In this document: positions 25,216 through 36,300 of the stretch, in pieces
Numbering within the stretch: the stretch's first letter is position 1
Layout of the letters: each line of letters starts with the position of its first letter
Position numbers and translations under genes: made by a program
Source of the DNA: Pelargonium tetragonum
Taxonomy: Eukaryota; Streptophyta; Magnoliopsida; Geraniales; Geraniaceae
Assembly (NCBI GenBank): GCA_036897445.1
Contig: JAYMTL010000023.1
Span: 62,001 to 126,000, forward strand
DNA: 64,000 nucleotides
Direction of reading: 5' to 3'
Notes under the pieces: model-generated
Seen by the model: only the letters and a program-made list of their open reading frames with translations
Told to the model about the DNA's origin: nothing
Database searches by the model: none

Positions 25216-28200
25216 ATACTTAACTTAAAAAAACTAACATGCGTTACGCTGCAGTTAGGACCAGTAGAAGAAACTAGACTCAAGCTCCTTTTAATGATAA
25301 AGACAAAAAAGAAAGGGATTTCCCTTTGTAGTAAATGTCGTTGTGTTACAAAGAAGTTAAGGAGTCCTTTATTTATATTGATCTAAAAACCTTATTCTAA
25401 AACTTGGGCTTATTTCTCTTCGAATAATTCTCGTTTTACTGAGGCCCCCCTGACAAAGGAGCACTTACCTGCATTTTCTCAATTAGATTTTAAGTCTATT
25501 TCGCGCTTTCATAACTAGAATTTAATACTTCAGCCAGAAAGCCGAGGTTTCCTTTATAAGGTATCTCTCGATTACCTCGTTAGACTTAGCGCAAGAATAA
25601 AACATTACTAAACTTATCTCCTACTGATGTTAACACGGAGCCAGAAATTAAAGAAAACAGAATTATTACAAAAAGGGGGAACGCTTGTTAAAATGCGCAA
25701 TAGAAAAATTTTCCTTGTCTAGGCTCCACGATCTCTGCTGGTTGTAGCTTTTTGTAGAATTCTTGTTGTATAGGGGAGCCCTTTAAAATATCTAAAACTT
25801 TTTAGGTTAAGCAATCTCAAAGTCTCAGTTAGATCCTTATTAAGTAAGGTATAAAAAAGAATAAGAATTTACTGCACGGAGTTGGATCTCACGTTAAAAG
25901 AGGCTTTTTAAAGCGGCAACTCCCTTTTATTAGTAGGTTTAGGTATATAAATCTAGAGGCCTTTTACTTTACCCTCGGGTAAGTGCTACGTTCAGATTTG
26001 ATTTATTAAAGGATAACTAGGTTCAAAATCTATAAAAATCGAGTTTCTTGTTTAGATGAGTAAGAAGTCTTTTTCTTTAATGTTACTCTTCGACTGGTAA
26101 ATTAGGAAGTGGAAGAGTCTACCAGGAGATATTAGTCGACTTCTTTTAATCAAGTTTATGTTTGGCTAAAAAAAGATATATATTAGATTGAGATCGTGGG
26201 TTCGAAACGGGTTAAGTCCATCTCTTTTTGCTATGAATATCTACTTGTAACTCGCTGTTGCGTAAATAGAGTTTCCTTAAATTAGGGAGTAGAATCCCTG
26301 AGAAAAAGTTAATCCGTAAAGTATCTGACTGAAATTCTCGGTTTTTACTACTACTATTATACTAGCAAGTACTTTTACGGGCTTTTTATTTAGCGATACC
26401 TTGAAGCTTTCACTGCTTTAATATTAGTAAGTCGTTCTAAAAACTAAAACTAGACTCTTATTCTGTATCTTACTCAGAGCTACGCCTTAATAACTATATA
26501 TCCTCTTAGGCTTTATATTATTCCCTCAATAACTTCCCAAGTCCAAGAAACCCGACTTTAATTAAAATAGCCTGTATCCCGTAAAATCTAAAGTCTTTCT
26601 GCCTTAAACTTCAATTTCGAGAATAAGTAAAAGTAAGAAAAGTTGCGAAGTAAGTTAAGTACCAGGAATACCCTTTTTATGAAAGGACCTTTATACTATA
26701 ATTTAAATTTGCTTTATTTTACTGCCAAATTTCTTATCTTTATTTAGGTAGCCCTTTTTTATTAAATAAGCCCGCCTTTAGTTTGAGTTTAGAAGATTTT
26801 TAGATCTGGAGCTGAGAAAACACGGAGTTTGACTCCTATAAGGCTCCTTTAGTCTTTATATTCTTTATTCCTGGCAACTTTTTATTTAGACTTCAGATTT
26901 AGCAAATGGGTCAATACCCTAAATAAGTTTAAATTTACAAGTCTGTCGGGATAAATAAGTTAAGCCCCGCCCCCGCCAAAGCAAAAAAAGGATTTTACAA
27001 ATTCCCCTAAATCTAAAGAAAAATAAGGACTGCTTTAGTTATAATATAATGGATTTTAGAGTTCTAGAGCGGCTAACCTCTAAAGGAAATTACTACACTA
27101 AGTGCTTCTTTTGTTTACCTACGGGAGTTCCTAAACCAGAAAATTCTGACTTTTGACTTTTAATCCTTATGTTTTAGTCGCTTAAATTTCCTGGAAATAG
27201 AAGATTCTGCAACGAGTTGCTTTTGAGCTAGCTAGGTCTCGGCCTTGAATACCCTTTGAAAAATTTTAGTAGGAAGTAATTTAAGAAGGACTTTTGTTAC
27301 GACATAATGGCAGAAAACCCGATTTCATAGGCCATTCCCAAGTTAGCATGCCTCTTGATTTTGCAATTCTGTAGAAGGGTAGACTATACTTAAGCAACAA
27401 ACTTGTATACCACTTTAGAATATACCATAGCAAAGAGCCCAGAATTCCCCCACTTTACTGCACTGTTAAGCCTAAAAACTTGAAATATCCAGTAAAAGCT
27501 TAGGACAAAACCCCGTACCTAGGATACCTAAAAAGAGCTCCTCAATTACTAAGAGGAAAGCCCTTGTTTAAGTGCCTTCTATAATTCAAAAACCCCTGCT
27601 TTCTATACAAAAGAAAGATTTCTCGCAACGAGCTGAAACCTAAAAATTTTTGGTGAGTGGCAAAGTCTCGCCCTTTTTCTAATTCATATGAGGTTAACTG
27701 GTCCAAATCTAGTACCCTGTATAAGATTAAGAAAGAGAAATCCCTCCTTAGTAAGAAATTACCTTCTCTCAAGTAAATGAAACTAACAGCACCCCTCATT
27801 TATGTATTTTATGTATAAGGAAAACTCCTCAGAATTTTAGAATATGGAATCCGTAGAAGACCTATTAAGTCCTAATAAAGCAATATTAAGACAACGGGAT
27901 ACAACTAATAAACGGATAAGTGTTTAAAATACATACGATTTACATCTTGATAAAAGTATTCCCATTCTGTAAATGCCATAGAGAAGAGATTCAAAATCTT
28001 ACTCGAACGAACCCCGGCCCCTCTAAAGAGGGTCCTAATTACCAACTGTTAAGTGAATAAGAAGACACCCTTCCTATACATACTATAAAGAGACTTTGTT
28101 TAGCTATTACAAATTAATTTAACCTGAGGGGAAACAGGAACCTAAAACTTAAATTCTAGTAGGTTTTGAACCCAAGCAATCCTAACTAAGATCTATTACA

Positions 28201-28224
28201 TTATACCAATCTGAAAAACTATAC
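25216..28224. other. Gene-free AT-rich spacer
   Basis: Ordinary spacer texture. One 85-codon minus-strand frame (27542-27799) encodes an unrecognised, basic, Leu- and Phe-rich product and is at chance length. A GC-rich hairpin is at 28016-28035. Nothing else supported. Confidence 0.55.
28016..28035. repeat. GC-rich hairpin CCCTCT-AA-AGAGGG
   Basis: Six pairs, one C/T mismatch, then two more G-C pairs. Same arm sequence, inverted, as 33431-33445. Confidence 0.6.
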
Positions 28225-28251
28225 TAAAAAGAGTTTTGGTAACTCTTTTTA
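28225..28251. repeat. Perfect 11-bp hairpin, loop TTGGT
   Basis: TAAAAAGAGTT pairs fully with AACTCTTTTTA. About 0.4 perfect stems of this length are expected by chance in the window for loops of 3-12 bases. The top can also be drawn as AGAGT-TTTGGTA-ACTCT, the shape of a Pro(UGG) anticodon arm, but no T-arm follows. It precedes the tRNA-like remnants at 28.5-28.7 kb. Confidence 0.7.
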
Positions 28252-28499
28252 TTCCTGCAGTAATATCTAATTTCGGTTTATTCCTGAATTTGTTCTTAAC
28301 TAAAAAATAAGGGGTCACAAATTCATTTTACTTGGGCGTATAGAAGCAGGACTTCTTTATTAATCTCTCCTATTAATTTATGGTGTTATTTGACATGGAC
28401 GGCTATAAGGTAAACCCCTAAAGTAGGAAATAAAAAGTAACAAATTCTTACTTATTTTTAAGTATAAATATAATAAATTAGATCCAAAGTGTCTAAATT

Positions 28500-28550
28500 T
28501 TGTAAAAGAATCCACGGATCAGTGGTTCAAATCCTGTTACCCCAAGAGCA
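28500..28550 (+). pseudogene. T-arm-like tRNA fragment
   Basis: ATCAGTGGTTCAAATCC resembles the TCAGTGGTTCGAATCC of trnF, but the T-stem does not close on its 3' side. Upstream bases do not fold into anticodon or D arms. It lies 120 bases before a second tRNA-like stretch, so the two may be parts of one decayed tRNA cluster. Weak call. Confidence 0.25.
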
Positions 28551-28629
28551 GGAGCAACAAAAGAGTTAGTGAATTTTAATCACTTAGATAGAATAAAATT
28601 AAGTTGTATATAATACAGAACTTATAGAT

Positions 28630-28709
28630 AGGCTCAGTCCGTTGGTATAGCACGGGTTTGTTTGATCGTCATGCAAGGGTTCGAGTCGAGTCATTGCTGG
28701 TAATCTGTT
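28630..28709 (+). pseudogene. tRNA-like remnant, isotype unclear
   Basis: GGCTCAGTCCGTTGGTATAGC looks like an altered D-arm. It is followed by TTTGATCGTC, a possible anticodon region, and by GGGTTCGAGTC, a T-loop, with tRNA-like spacing. Neither the anticodon stem, the T-stem nor the acceptor pairs properly. Asp and Ile are both possible readings of the anticodon region. Read as a degraded tRNA. Confidence 0.35.
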
Positions 28710-29000
28710 TGAATTCTTTGTCTTAGCCAAATTCTATCTAGTGGGTTTCTCTTTCTCCATGTTCCCATTCAAAAGTAAGCTCAAATTCTTTCGGTTTCTT
28801 GCTATAACTAACTGGTATCCCAAGTCAATCAAGACTAATCCAGTAATTTTATCGGGACTGAGTTAAGTTTTAAAGTTAATAATTCAATGCAAACTTGTTT
28901 GATAATTGGGTACTTCCAGAGTTAGGAATTGATAAAGTTAAGAATGAAAGTTCTTAGATTCAAGATTGATAATTTACTACCTATAATATACAATTGTTGC
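28710..29000. other. Short stretch rich in GTTAAG/TTAATA words
   Basis: It follows directly after the tRNA-like remnant and lacks the GC micro-palindromes of its surroundings. It is made of words like AAGTTAATAATTC and GATAAAGTTAAGAATG. No gene or RNA recognised. Confidence 0.25.
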
Positions 29001-30531
29001 CTTTTAAGTAAAGTCTCTTTAGTAGTTAGTTGTAGAAAAAGCCATTAAAATTCCTCATAAGGATTTTGGTAGCAACTTCTCTAGTTTTAGTACGGGAAGG
29101 AGCTTTTTGTTTAGTAAAAAGTTTAAAAGAATGCATTTTTCTTTATTGACCTTAATACATACGAATCTGTCTCTAAATTTTTTAGAGGTTTTCATTTATT
29201 GGTATATGTATAGTATAGGAGCCCTTTCTTGTTTTGAACCCCTGTTTATCTAAAAAAAAAGCTTCCCTGCTTTGTAAGTAGATTTGAAAGGCCGTTCGAG
29301 TAAACCTTCTCTTGGTATAGTCTTTTAGTCTCATAGATAATTTCCAAGCTATCCAGTTAAATCTTAGCAGTTATCTGCTAAATAAACACTTGTCCCTAGC
29401 ATACTACATTATATTTCATTTTCTTAGATATACAAAAATTCTGTATAGGAAACCTAAGCTACTGCCCCTCTTTTAAAGCCCATTTGAGCAACACAAATGT
29501 AGAGTCTTTATTCTTGTATTGACAGTAGAGAGTTCACATTATATGAGCCAGATCCGCGGGGTAGCTATATCTCTTTATTTTATTATAATAGAAAAAGGAT
29601 CCGTTTGCACTACCCTTTAGTTAAGGTACACCCGAAATCTAAGCGAAATAAAGCCTATTTTAAAGCTTCATAACTTTGTGGAAACTCAAAAAGTCGTACT
29701 TAGAGGGTCCCGCTATACCTATAACCAAGTAGCCTCTAAATTCTCTTGTGGAATAAAATCCTGTGTATTGCTGCTTTTTACAAATTTAGAAATGAGTTCT
29801 CGTATAGTTTATAAAAAGGGTGTCCATCTTTAGAATTAGAAAGATCTTAGCTAATGCTTTATGGAAATACCCCAGCCACATAGATTGCTTATAGTCTTGG
29901 AAAAAGTCAAACAAGTACTCATATTAGCTTTTGCTTTTATAGTATCAGGTAACTAATAACGAAAGATATTCAATCGGTGCAATTCTAAAATCTGGGGTTG
30001 TTACTTAGGAGATAATTTGGTTCTCTATTTCTTACTTATTTCAGCTAAAAATCCTTCATTTAGTTTAGGAAGGGTTGGCCTTAGTAACTCGTAATAGATT
30101 GGAATCTGGTAAATTACTTATTGTAGAATATAGTTATTCATATTTATTATTAATATATGTAAAGAACTCCTATTTTACATTTTACAGCTTAGACTAGTCA
30201 GAATTATACTATAAATACAGAACCCATAATAAATATAGAATTTTCTTTATTATTTGTTTTTAATCCCTAGTCTTTTAACAGCATATATTTCTTTATAAGT
30301 CCCCGACTTATGATAATAAAATATCTATGACGAGGATTACTTTCCTTATTAACACGTATGCTTGTATCTTGTCTTGTATATAATTAGACTCTTGGGTTAG
30401 TCTTTCTAGTCAAGACCGGGTTCCATACTTTGAGTAGTAACTGGAACTAGAATCCTTATCTGATAAGTTATAAATTGCAGGTTCTAAGATAGAGTTTTTT
30501 TTAAGAGATTAGGGGTATTTGCTAAAAAAAG

Positions 30532-30641
30532 TCCTTAATTACATTACCTAATTGAAGAGTTTACTTTCTGAGATTTCCTGTAAGATATAAATATAATAAG
30601 AGGTCTTTAAAGGTTCAAACTCTAGGTAATGTAATTAAGGA
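30532..30641. repeat. 19-bp perfect inverted repeat around 72 bases
   Basis: TCCTTAATTACATTACCTA (30532-30550) and its exact complement (30623-30641) face each other across 30551-30622. Each arm contains the AGGTAATGTAATTAA repeat found at three other places. No terminase-like, transposase or coding feature lies between. Arms this long and this close are very unlikely by chance. Confidence 0.85.
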
Positions 30642-31081
30642 ATTGGAAAGATTAAGAATTAGTAGCTTAAATAATAGTTAAGAAAGTATGCTAAGCAAAT
30701 TTTTGATATAGGGCTGGGAATAAGAAAATAAGTCTTTCTAAAGTACTAAGAATTTAGGGGTCGATCTGAAGAGATAATCAATTCTAATTTTTTATACGCG
30801 TATACAGGAAATTCCCAAGATAACAATATAAAATCACTATAGAAACCCTCGATTCTTTACTATTATATTTTACTCAATTGTACTAATCAAACAAGTTTGC
30901 TCTTAACAGAAGGACACTAGCACTAGAAAGAAAATGAAGTGTCTATAATAAGTCTTTTAACTTGAAAACTCCTCGGTGTATATTAAAACTTCTTTTTCCA
31001 AAGGACTAAACTTATCCTGTAAACTAAGGAAGTCTTACTAACATAATACCCCCACCCCAGTCATTACTATTGTTAAAGTAC

Positions 31082-31125
31082 AAGAGTATACTTATACTAC
31101 GTAAGTGTATAAGTAAGAGACTCTT
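31082..31125. repeat. Hairpin with 15 bp in two stems
   Basis: The inner stem, TACTTATAC/GTATAAGTA (9 bp), encloses loop TACGTAAGT. The outer stem, AAGAGT/ACTCTT (6 bp), is separated from it by an internal loop of one base against four. All 15 pairs are Watson-Crick. Confidence 0.75.
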
Positions 31126-31523
31126 ATTATATTAAGAACGATTACACTCTCTAATTAGAACTCGAGAAGATTTTCTTTAACTATACTTACATCTTAAACT
31201 AATTAAGTATTAATTATCAAGAAAACAAGAGGTAAATAAAGATATTAGTTGATTCTATACCCTTATAATGCAGTCTATTTAAAGGACTTTATGGGCAAAC
31301 TAATATATATAAATTAAAAAGATTTGGCAATAGGGAAATGCGGCTTAGTTGGATAAGGAAAATCGAGAAGAAAGGTTAAGTTTAGGTAAGCTTTTAGGAA
31401 CAAGTAAGTAAATCAGTTAGTTCGTGCTTTCCTTTATTGTTTTCAACCTTATTAATTTAGTCTTACTTATTTCAAAAGAATTTTATATGAATTCTATATA
31501 ATGTGAAAAGCACTCCTATATAG

Positions 31524-31549
31524 TATTAACTAAAAATTTTTAGTTAATA
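31524..31549. repeat. 26-bp perfect palindrome
   Basis: TATTAACTAAAAA is followed directly by its exact reverse complement, 13 bases per arm with no spacer. Expected by chance about 0.003 times in the window. As RNA it would be a stem ending in A/U pairs; as DNA, a cruciform candidate. AT-only centre. Confidence 0.85.
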
Positions 31550-33430
31550 GAAGCAGGAATCTCGCTTACTCAAGACACAAAGCTTTCCACTTCATTTCTA
31601 GTCGGTTAAGGAAATGAATCCGGATCTGTAAAGACCTCTCTATTTTCTAGTAAGGAATCAAAGTTATGTAAATAAGGGTTTGTAGGATTCTAGGATATTT
31701 GTTAGTTATTTTCTTTATAGTTTCAAAAGTCTGCCTAAAAGAGGCGAGCAGGGGGTTTAGGTCTCAGGTTACTATAGGCTTTCAAGTTTAGATATTTTTT
31801 ATTCTATTAGTCAAGACTTATTAAATTAAAGAAACTACTTTTTACAAAACTTTAATAGTTAGGAAAACCGAAGACTCTTCTTTTCATTTTTTAATTAATT
31901 CGATTAGGAAATTCTCCTTTAGTATACTTAGAAATCTATTATAACCAATTGAATTTATAAAAAAAAGAAAAATCCCACCCTTGAAATGAAAGCTAAAAAC
32001 TTTAAATACCTAGGAATTGAATCTTATACTAAGAATCGAGACTTTAGAAACAAGAAATATGCTTAAGCAGCTATCAAGGACTCTTTGACTTAACTTTAAA
32101 GGAGCTAAACTCTAACATCTTCTCTTATAGTACTTAAGATTTCTATACAAAAAGAATCTTTAATGAAAACAAGTAGAAAATCAGTAATTTAATGTTCCCG
32201 ATCTATCTGAAGGGTTAGAGTTATTGCTTATCTTACTCTATTCTATTGCCTGAGGTTAGAAGTATGTAGCAAAGAAAACTAAGACTTAAGCGTACTTACT
32301 TTAGTAGAAATCTCCTAGTGAAGTGAAAGGTCTGGTTGATTAAGGAAAGGTTATACTGTGTAATTACTAAACCAAAGGGGATAATTTCTTTTATACAGCT
32401 CTGCTCTTTAATTAGTAGAGAATAAAATCACTTTATATACCTATATACATAGAAAGATATTTATAGAATCTCCTTTTGGTATTCTGACTTTACTCCTAAA
32501 TGACGGACTTGAAATGAAAATTAGAACAATTACTTATCAAAAAAGGAAAAACAAGGGTTCAATTTAAGTTAGGTTGTCGTGTATTTAAGGCTTTCCCTTT
32601 ACTTATTTGATGGCATAAAGAAGATAACATAATCATAAAGGACTGTCTATTTATCCTAGATTGTAGGAATCTCCAAGACTTTTACTTCACTCAAAATTAC
32701 GGACAAGTTACTAAGAAACTCTTTATATCTTTGTTAACTCAACCCGGTGAAAAGCTTCTCATTTTTGCTACCCTTACATAGTTTTGGAAGTTTTTAGGGG
32801 ATTTTCTTGACGGATATCATAGTGAGTCTTGTTCCATTCAATTTATAACAAATTCGTATTAGCTCGGGTATAAAACACGCCCTACTTATAAGAACTTAGT
32901 AAGAATTAACTTATTAACAAAAGGAGCTTAGTAAAAGCCTTTTAGAGTAGGAGTTCCCTAACTTGCATATAAGAGAAAGGTTCCATAGTAGCATGCTTGC
33001 TAAAACAAAGAAATTTGAATTCATTTTTGTATTTGTTGCAACTTGGGAATTCCTGGTACCTATTGTAGCATTGTAAATCCATCTAGAAACCTAACCGAAG
33101 CTTGACCTTGTGAATTATTCTGAGAGCTTTTACGGGACCTCCCCGAGTTATCCTCTTACATAAATTCTATTTTGAATTTTTTTACTTCATACCTTACTAG
33201 AACTAGAAGAAAACCTTTTTCTGACCGAGTAGAGTAGACTCTTCGCTTGAGATAGTAGTAAAATAAGAACGGATACTCTATAAATATGCCAATACTGAGT
33301 AAACTTCAAAAGAAGGCGGTATACTTGCATAATGTCTCTATTAAAATTTATAATAATGCAATATTGAGACCCTTTTTTACTACAAGCCACTGCTAAGTGT
33401 AAGGCGAGGTTATCCGCTTACAGCTCTTGT

Positions 33431-33445
33431 AGAGGGGTGCCCTCT
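33431..33445. repeat. GC-rich hairpin AGAGGG-GTG-CCCTCT
   Basis: Six perfect pairs, three-base loop. Arms equal those of the hairpin at 28016. Confidence 0.6.
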
Positions 33446-34659
33446 TATTTATCTTGTGAACTGTTATATGTTTATACACCTTTATAATCCTGAACTAAAA
33501 ACTATTACAATTACCTTAAGTTAAGTTGTAATCTCTAAGCTTAGAAAACAATTATAATCAGAAATATAATAAAAGGTTGTTAAATCAAAAACCTGTACCA
33601 GTGTAGTAAGGAGTTCCTTTGTTAGCAGTGCTTGGTACTATGTTTCGTAACAAGTGTAAGTCCAAGATATAAGCAAAAAGGCGCTATATAACTATAACAT
33701 ATTAAGTAGACCCATATACAAACTAATGGGCCCGAGTACCCTTAAAGCGCGCAACCAGGAATCCCTACCCTAGCAAAACTTTACAGCGACTCTATTTTGG
33801 CTTATTAAAAGAAACTCCCTTAAAGACTTCAATATAGCCTCCTAAAGAAGTATTTAGAAGTTATAATGAACAGCAGCAACCTAACTAAAAGACTGGGTAT
33901 AAAAGCTAAGTCTTGAACCCCCTCTTTCTAAAAAGGGTTCTCTGTATATCGCGTTTTCCTATAATAAAGAATTTTGATTCCTTGATTATTTCAGTCACCC
34001 TTGTTACAATAGTTGGAAGATAGAGTATATAGGAAAGAACCCCCCTTTTAGGATGCTGTAGAATTTTTATTCTTACCTAAAACTTCACAAAAATCCCTCT
34101 TAATTTAGCTTAGAAAGTGCCTTTTTGTAAATAAATTTCTTTTCATGTAACCTCCTCCTCTCAGAAAAAGGATGTTCGGGTCTATAAGTCAACAGGATTC
34201 CGTAGCGAAGGCAATGTTCAAAAGAGGAAGTTCAGGTTTCTAACTAAAGAAAGGGCTCTAAAAAACAAAAAGTACCTAAACAAGCAAAGATATTATAATG
34301 ACTTTAGCTTTGTTTTGGTTTAATCGGGATTCATTATCTTTAGCATTTCTAAAACTTTCCCTTAATTTAAATAGAATTTTAATTAGTATAGGTTTTCCGT
34401 AGCTCTTAGTTGAGAATCTTCTCGGGTGGGAATCTCTGACCTTTCCTATATTTCTTTCTCTAACTCCTTTTTATAATCCGGATAATCAAGAATGAAATAT
34501 CCTGTTTTCAGGCTTAGTTAGTAAGGTAACAAGTAAGTTAAAGAAAGGGTTTTTCTTTTGTATTGTAGTGTCTTTAGGCTGCCTATATCCTTTATACTCT
34601 AGAATTGCAACTCTTAAATAAAGCTTCTTGCCGTTAAACCCTTGAAAAGCCGGTTGCTA

Positions 34660-34674
34660 AGGTAATGTAATTAA
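34660..34674 (+). repeat. Dispersed repeat AGGTAATGTAATTAA, copy 3
   Basis: Exact 15-base match to the arms of the 30.5 kb inverted repeat, preceded by GGTTGCTA and followed by ATTAATC. Confidence 0.75.
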
Positions 34675-35035
34675 ATTAATCAGTTTTAACTACAACCAAG
34701 TCATACATAATAGAAAAAGATGGCAGAAAAAAATCTTAGTAATTAAGATAAGAAGTCAAATATAAAAAAGGTTCCCCCCTTCGAGTTTAAGAGCCTTTTC
34801 ACTAATAAGGGGATCTTACAGGGAAACCCCTTTCTAGTTTTTTCGCAATCCTATAAAATAACTTTGGCATTGTTCGATTGAATCAATATTCCTTATTTCT
34901 ATTTCTTAGCCTTGAAATTACCTTTAAATGTAAAAAAGTACTCTTTAATTCCGGAATTTTCAGTTAAAAATAGTTAAAAGTTGCTCTTGTGTTCCTCTCA
35001 AACTCGAAAGCTAAAGCGATTTAGTAACTAAAGTA

Positions 35036-35049
35036 AAAGGAATTCCTTT
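35036..35049. repeat. Palindrome AAAGGAATTCCTTT
   Basis: 14-base perfect palindrome centred on GAATTC, 66 bases upstream of repeat copy 4. Confidence 0.6.
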
Positions 35050-35114
35050 CAATCGTTCTTTTAGGTAGTATAAACCTTAGCAGTCTTAGGGAGGAGTTTC
35101 AAGTGGAAATGTCG

Positions 35115-35130
35115 AGGTAATGTAATTAAG
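35115..35130 (+). repeat. Dispersed repeat AGGTAATGTAATTAAG, copy 4
   Basis: Exact 16-base match to copy 2 (30624-30639) and to copy 1 on the opposite strand. It lies 455 bases downstream of copy 3 in the same orientation. Confidence 0.75.
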
Positions 35131-36283
35131 TTGATTCTTAAAAAAAGGATTGCTGCGAATTTTTAAGGGACTCCTGTTCTATCTCTTGTGCTACTAGAGA
35201 GGGTAAGAAGTTTAAAACCAAATACTGACATATCTTTTTAGATCCGGGTATACTCTAGGCTGTCTTACTAACAGGGCCCCTCTGTATTATCCCCTTAAAG
35301 AGCGCCCTGTGCTTGTAGTTTTATATAAAAATTCTTAGTTATTAAATCTATACCCACAAGGATTCTTTAGAAGTACTACTTACTTCCAAAAGTTTTTTGT
35401 CCTACATAGAATAGCTCTGCTTTCTTATAATCCCGGATACTTCACAAGCTCCCTTTGGTCTACGTAGTTGTTCTTTCCCTTATTCTAAGTCCTTTTGACG
35501 GGTTAATTCTTAAGCTGTTATTTTAGAAAAAGTAAGGCCAGCTATAGAGTAGGACTATACTTCTTAAGTTATTATTCCCTAATATTTCATTATCCTTAGC
35601 CGGAATGGGAAACCTAGAAAGAAAGCAAAGGAACACAAGGCTCCCCGGGTTCTTTATCTCTTCCCTGTTACTTAAGAATCCCTAGAGTTAGTAGTATCTA
35701 TTCCCAATACTTTTAAGTACGAAATACTCTTCTTTATCTCCTATTAAGTCTTTCTAAAAATACAGGAGAAAGAAAGCCCGCAGCTAGACAGATTCAGCAT
35801 AATTCATTTTATGGGTACGCAAAGTCTTCTATTCCCTCCTTTCGTTAATAGCACCTTTGGATAATGCTGTTTTTAGTTAAAAATCCAACCGGTTTCCTCT
35901 TCTTGTCCAACGAAAAATCTTCCCTAGCCAAACCTAGTAGGGTAAGATTTATAAAAACTCCCTAGTATGTCTTGTATGTTACCTTGACTTCATTCAAAAT
36001 TGAGTTTTGAACTCTGGGCAGGTCCGTTTTGGCAAAAAGATCTTAAGAATTTTAGGGTGTGTTCAAGAGTTCTGTTAACGTTTACTAGGCAACCACTAGG
36101 TAGTTAGAATACATTTTTTGGATGATCCTTAATTTACAGTTCTTGCTTTTTTATCTTTTTGGAATATTTAACTGGAATGAAATTTTATTAAGGGAAACTT
36201 CTATTATCTAACCGAGGCGTTTCGTTTTTCTATAGGCAGGGGCCCCCTTCTAATGTACGTATAGATGGGTCTTCTTAGCGCCC

Positions 36284-36300
36284 CTTTGGAGATTCCAAAG
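36284..36300. repeat. Hairpin CTTTGGA-GAT-TCCAAAG
   Basis: Seven perfect pairs, three-base loop. A GGGGCCCC palindrome (36239-36246) lies 40 bases before it. Confidence 0.55.

Larger units (their letters stand above)
30000..32700. other. Very AT-rich block with the strongest inverted repeats
   Basis: G+C is visibly lower than elsewhere and there is little GC micro-palindrome content. The block holds a 19-bp inverted repeat (30532-30641), a 12-bp palindrome (30793-30804), a 15-bp-stem hairpin (31082-31125) and a 26-bp palindrome (31524-31549), all within 1.02 kb. No coding frame of note. An origin, processing region or mobile-element remnant are all possible; nothing decides between them. Confidence 0.4.

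Noticed and set aside
26186-26215. ATCGTGGGTTCGAAACGGG as a tRNA T-arm
   Set aside because: The stem arms do not pair; probably chance.
27542-27799. 85-codon minus-strand frame considered as an intron maturase fragment
   Set aside because: No reverse-transcriptase or maturase motif is visible and no intron domain V is nearby.
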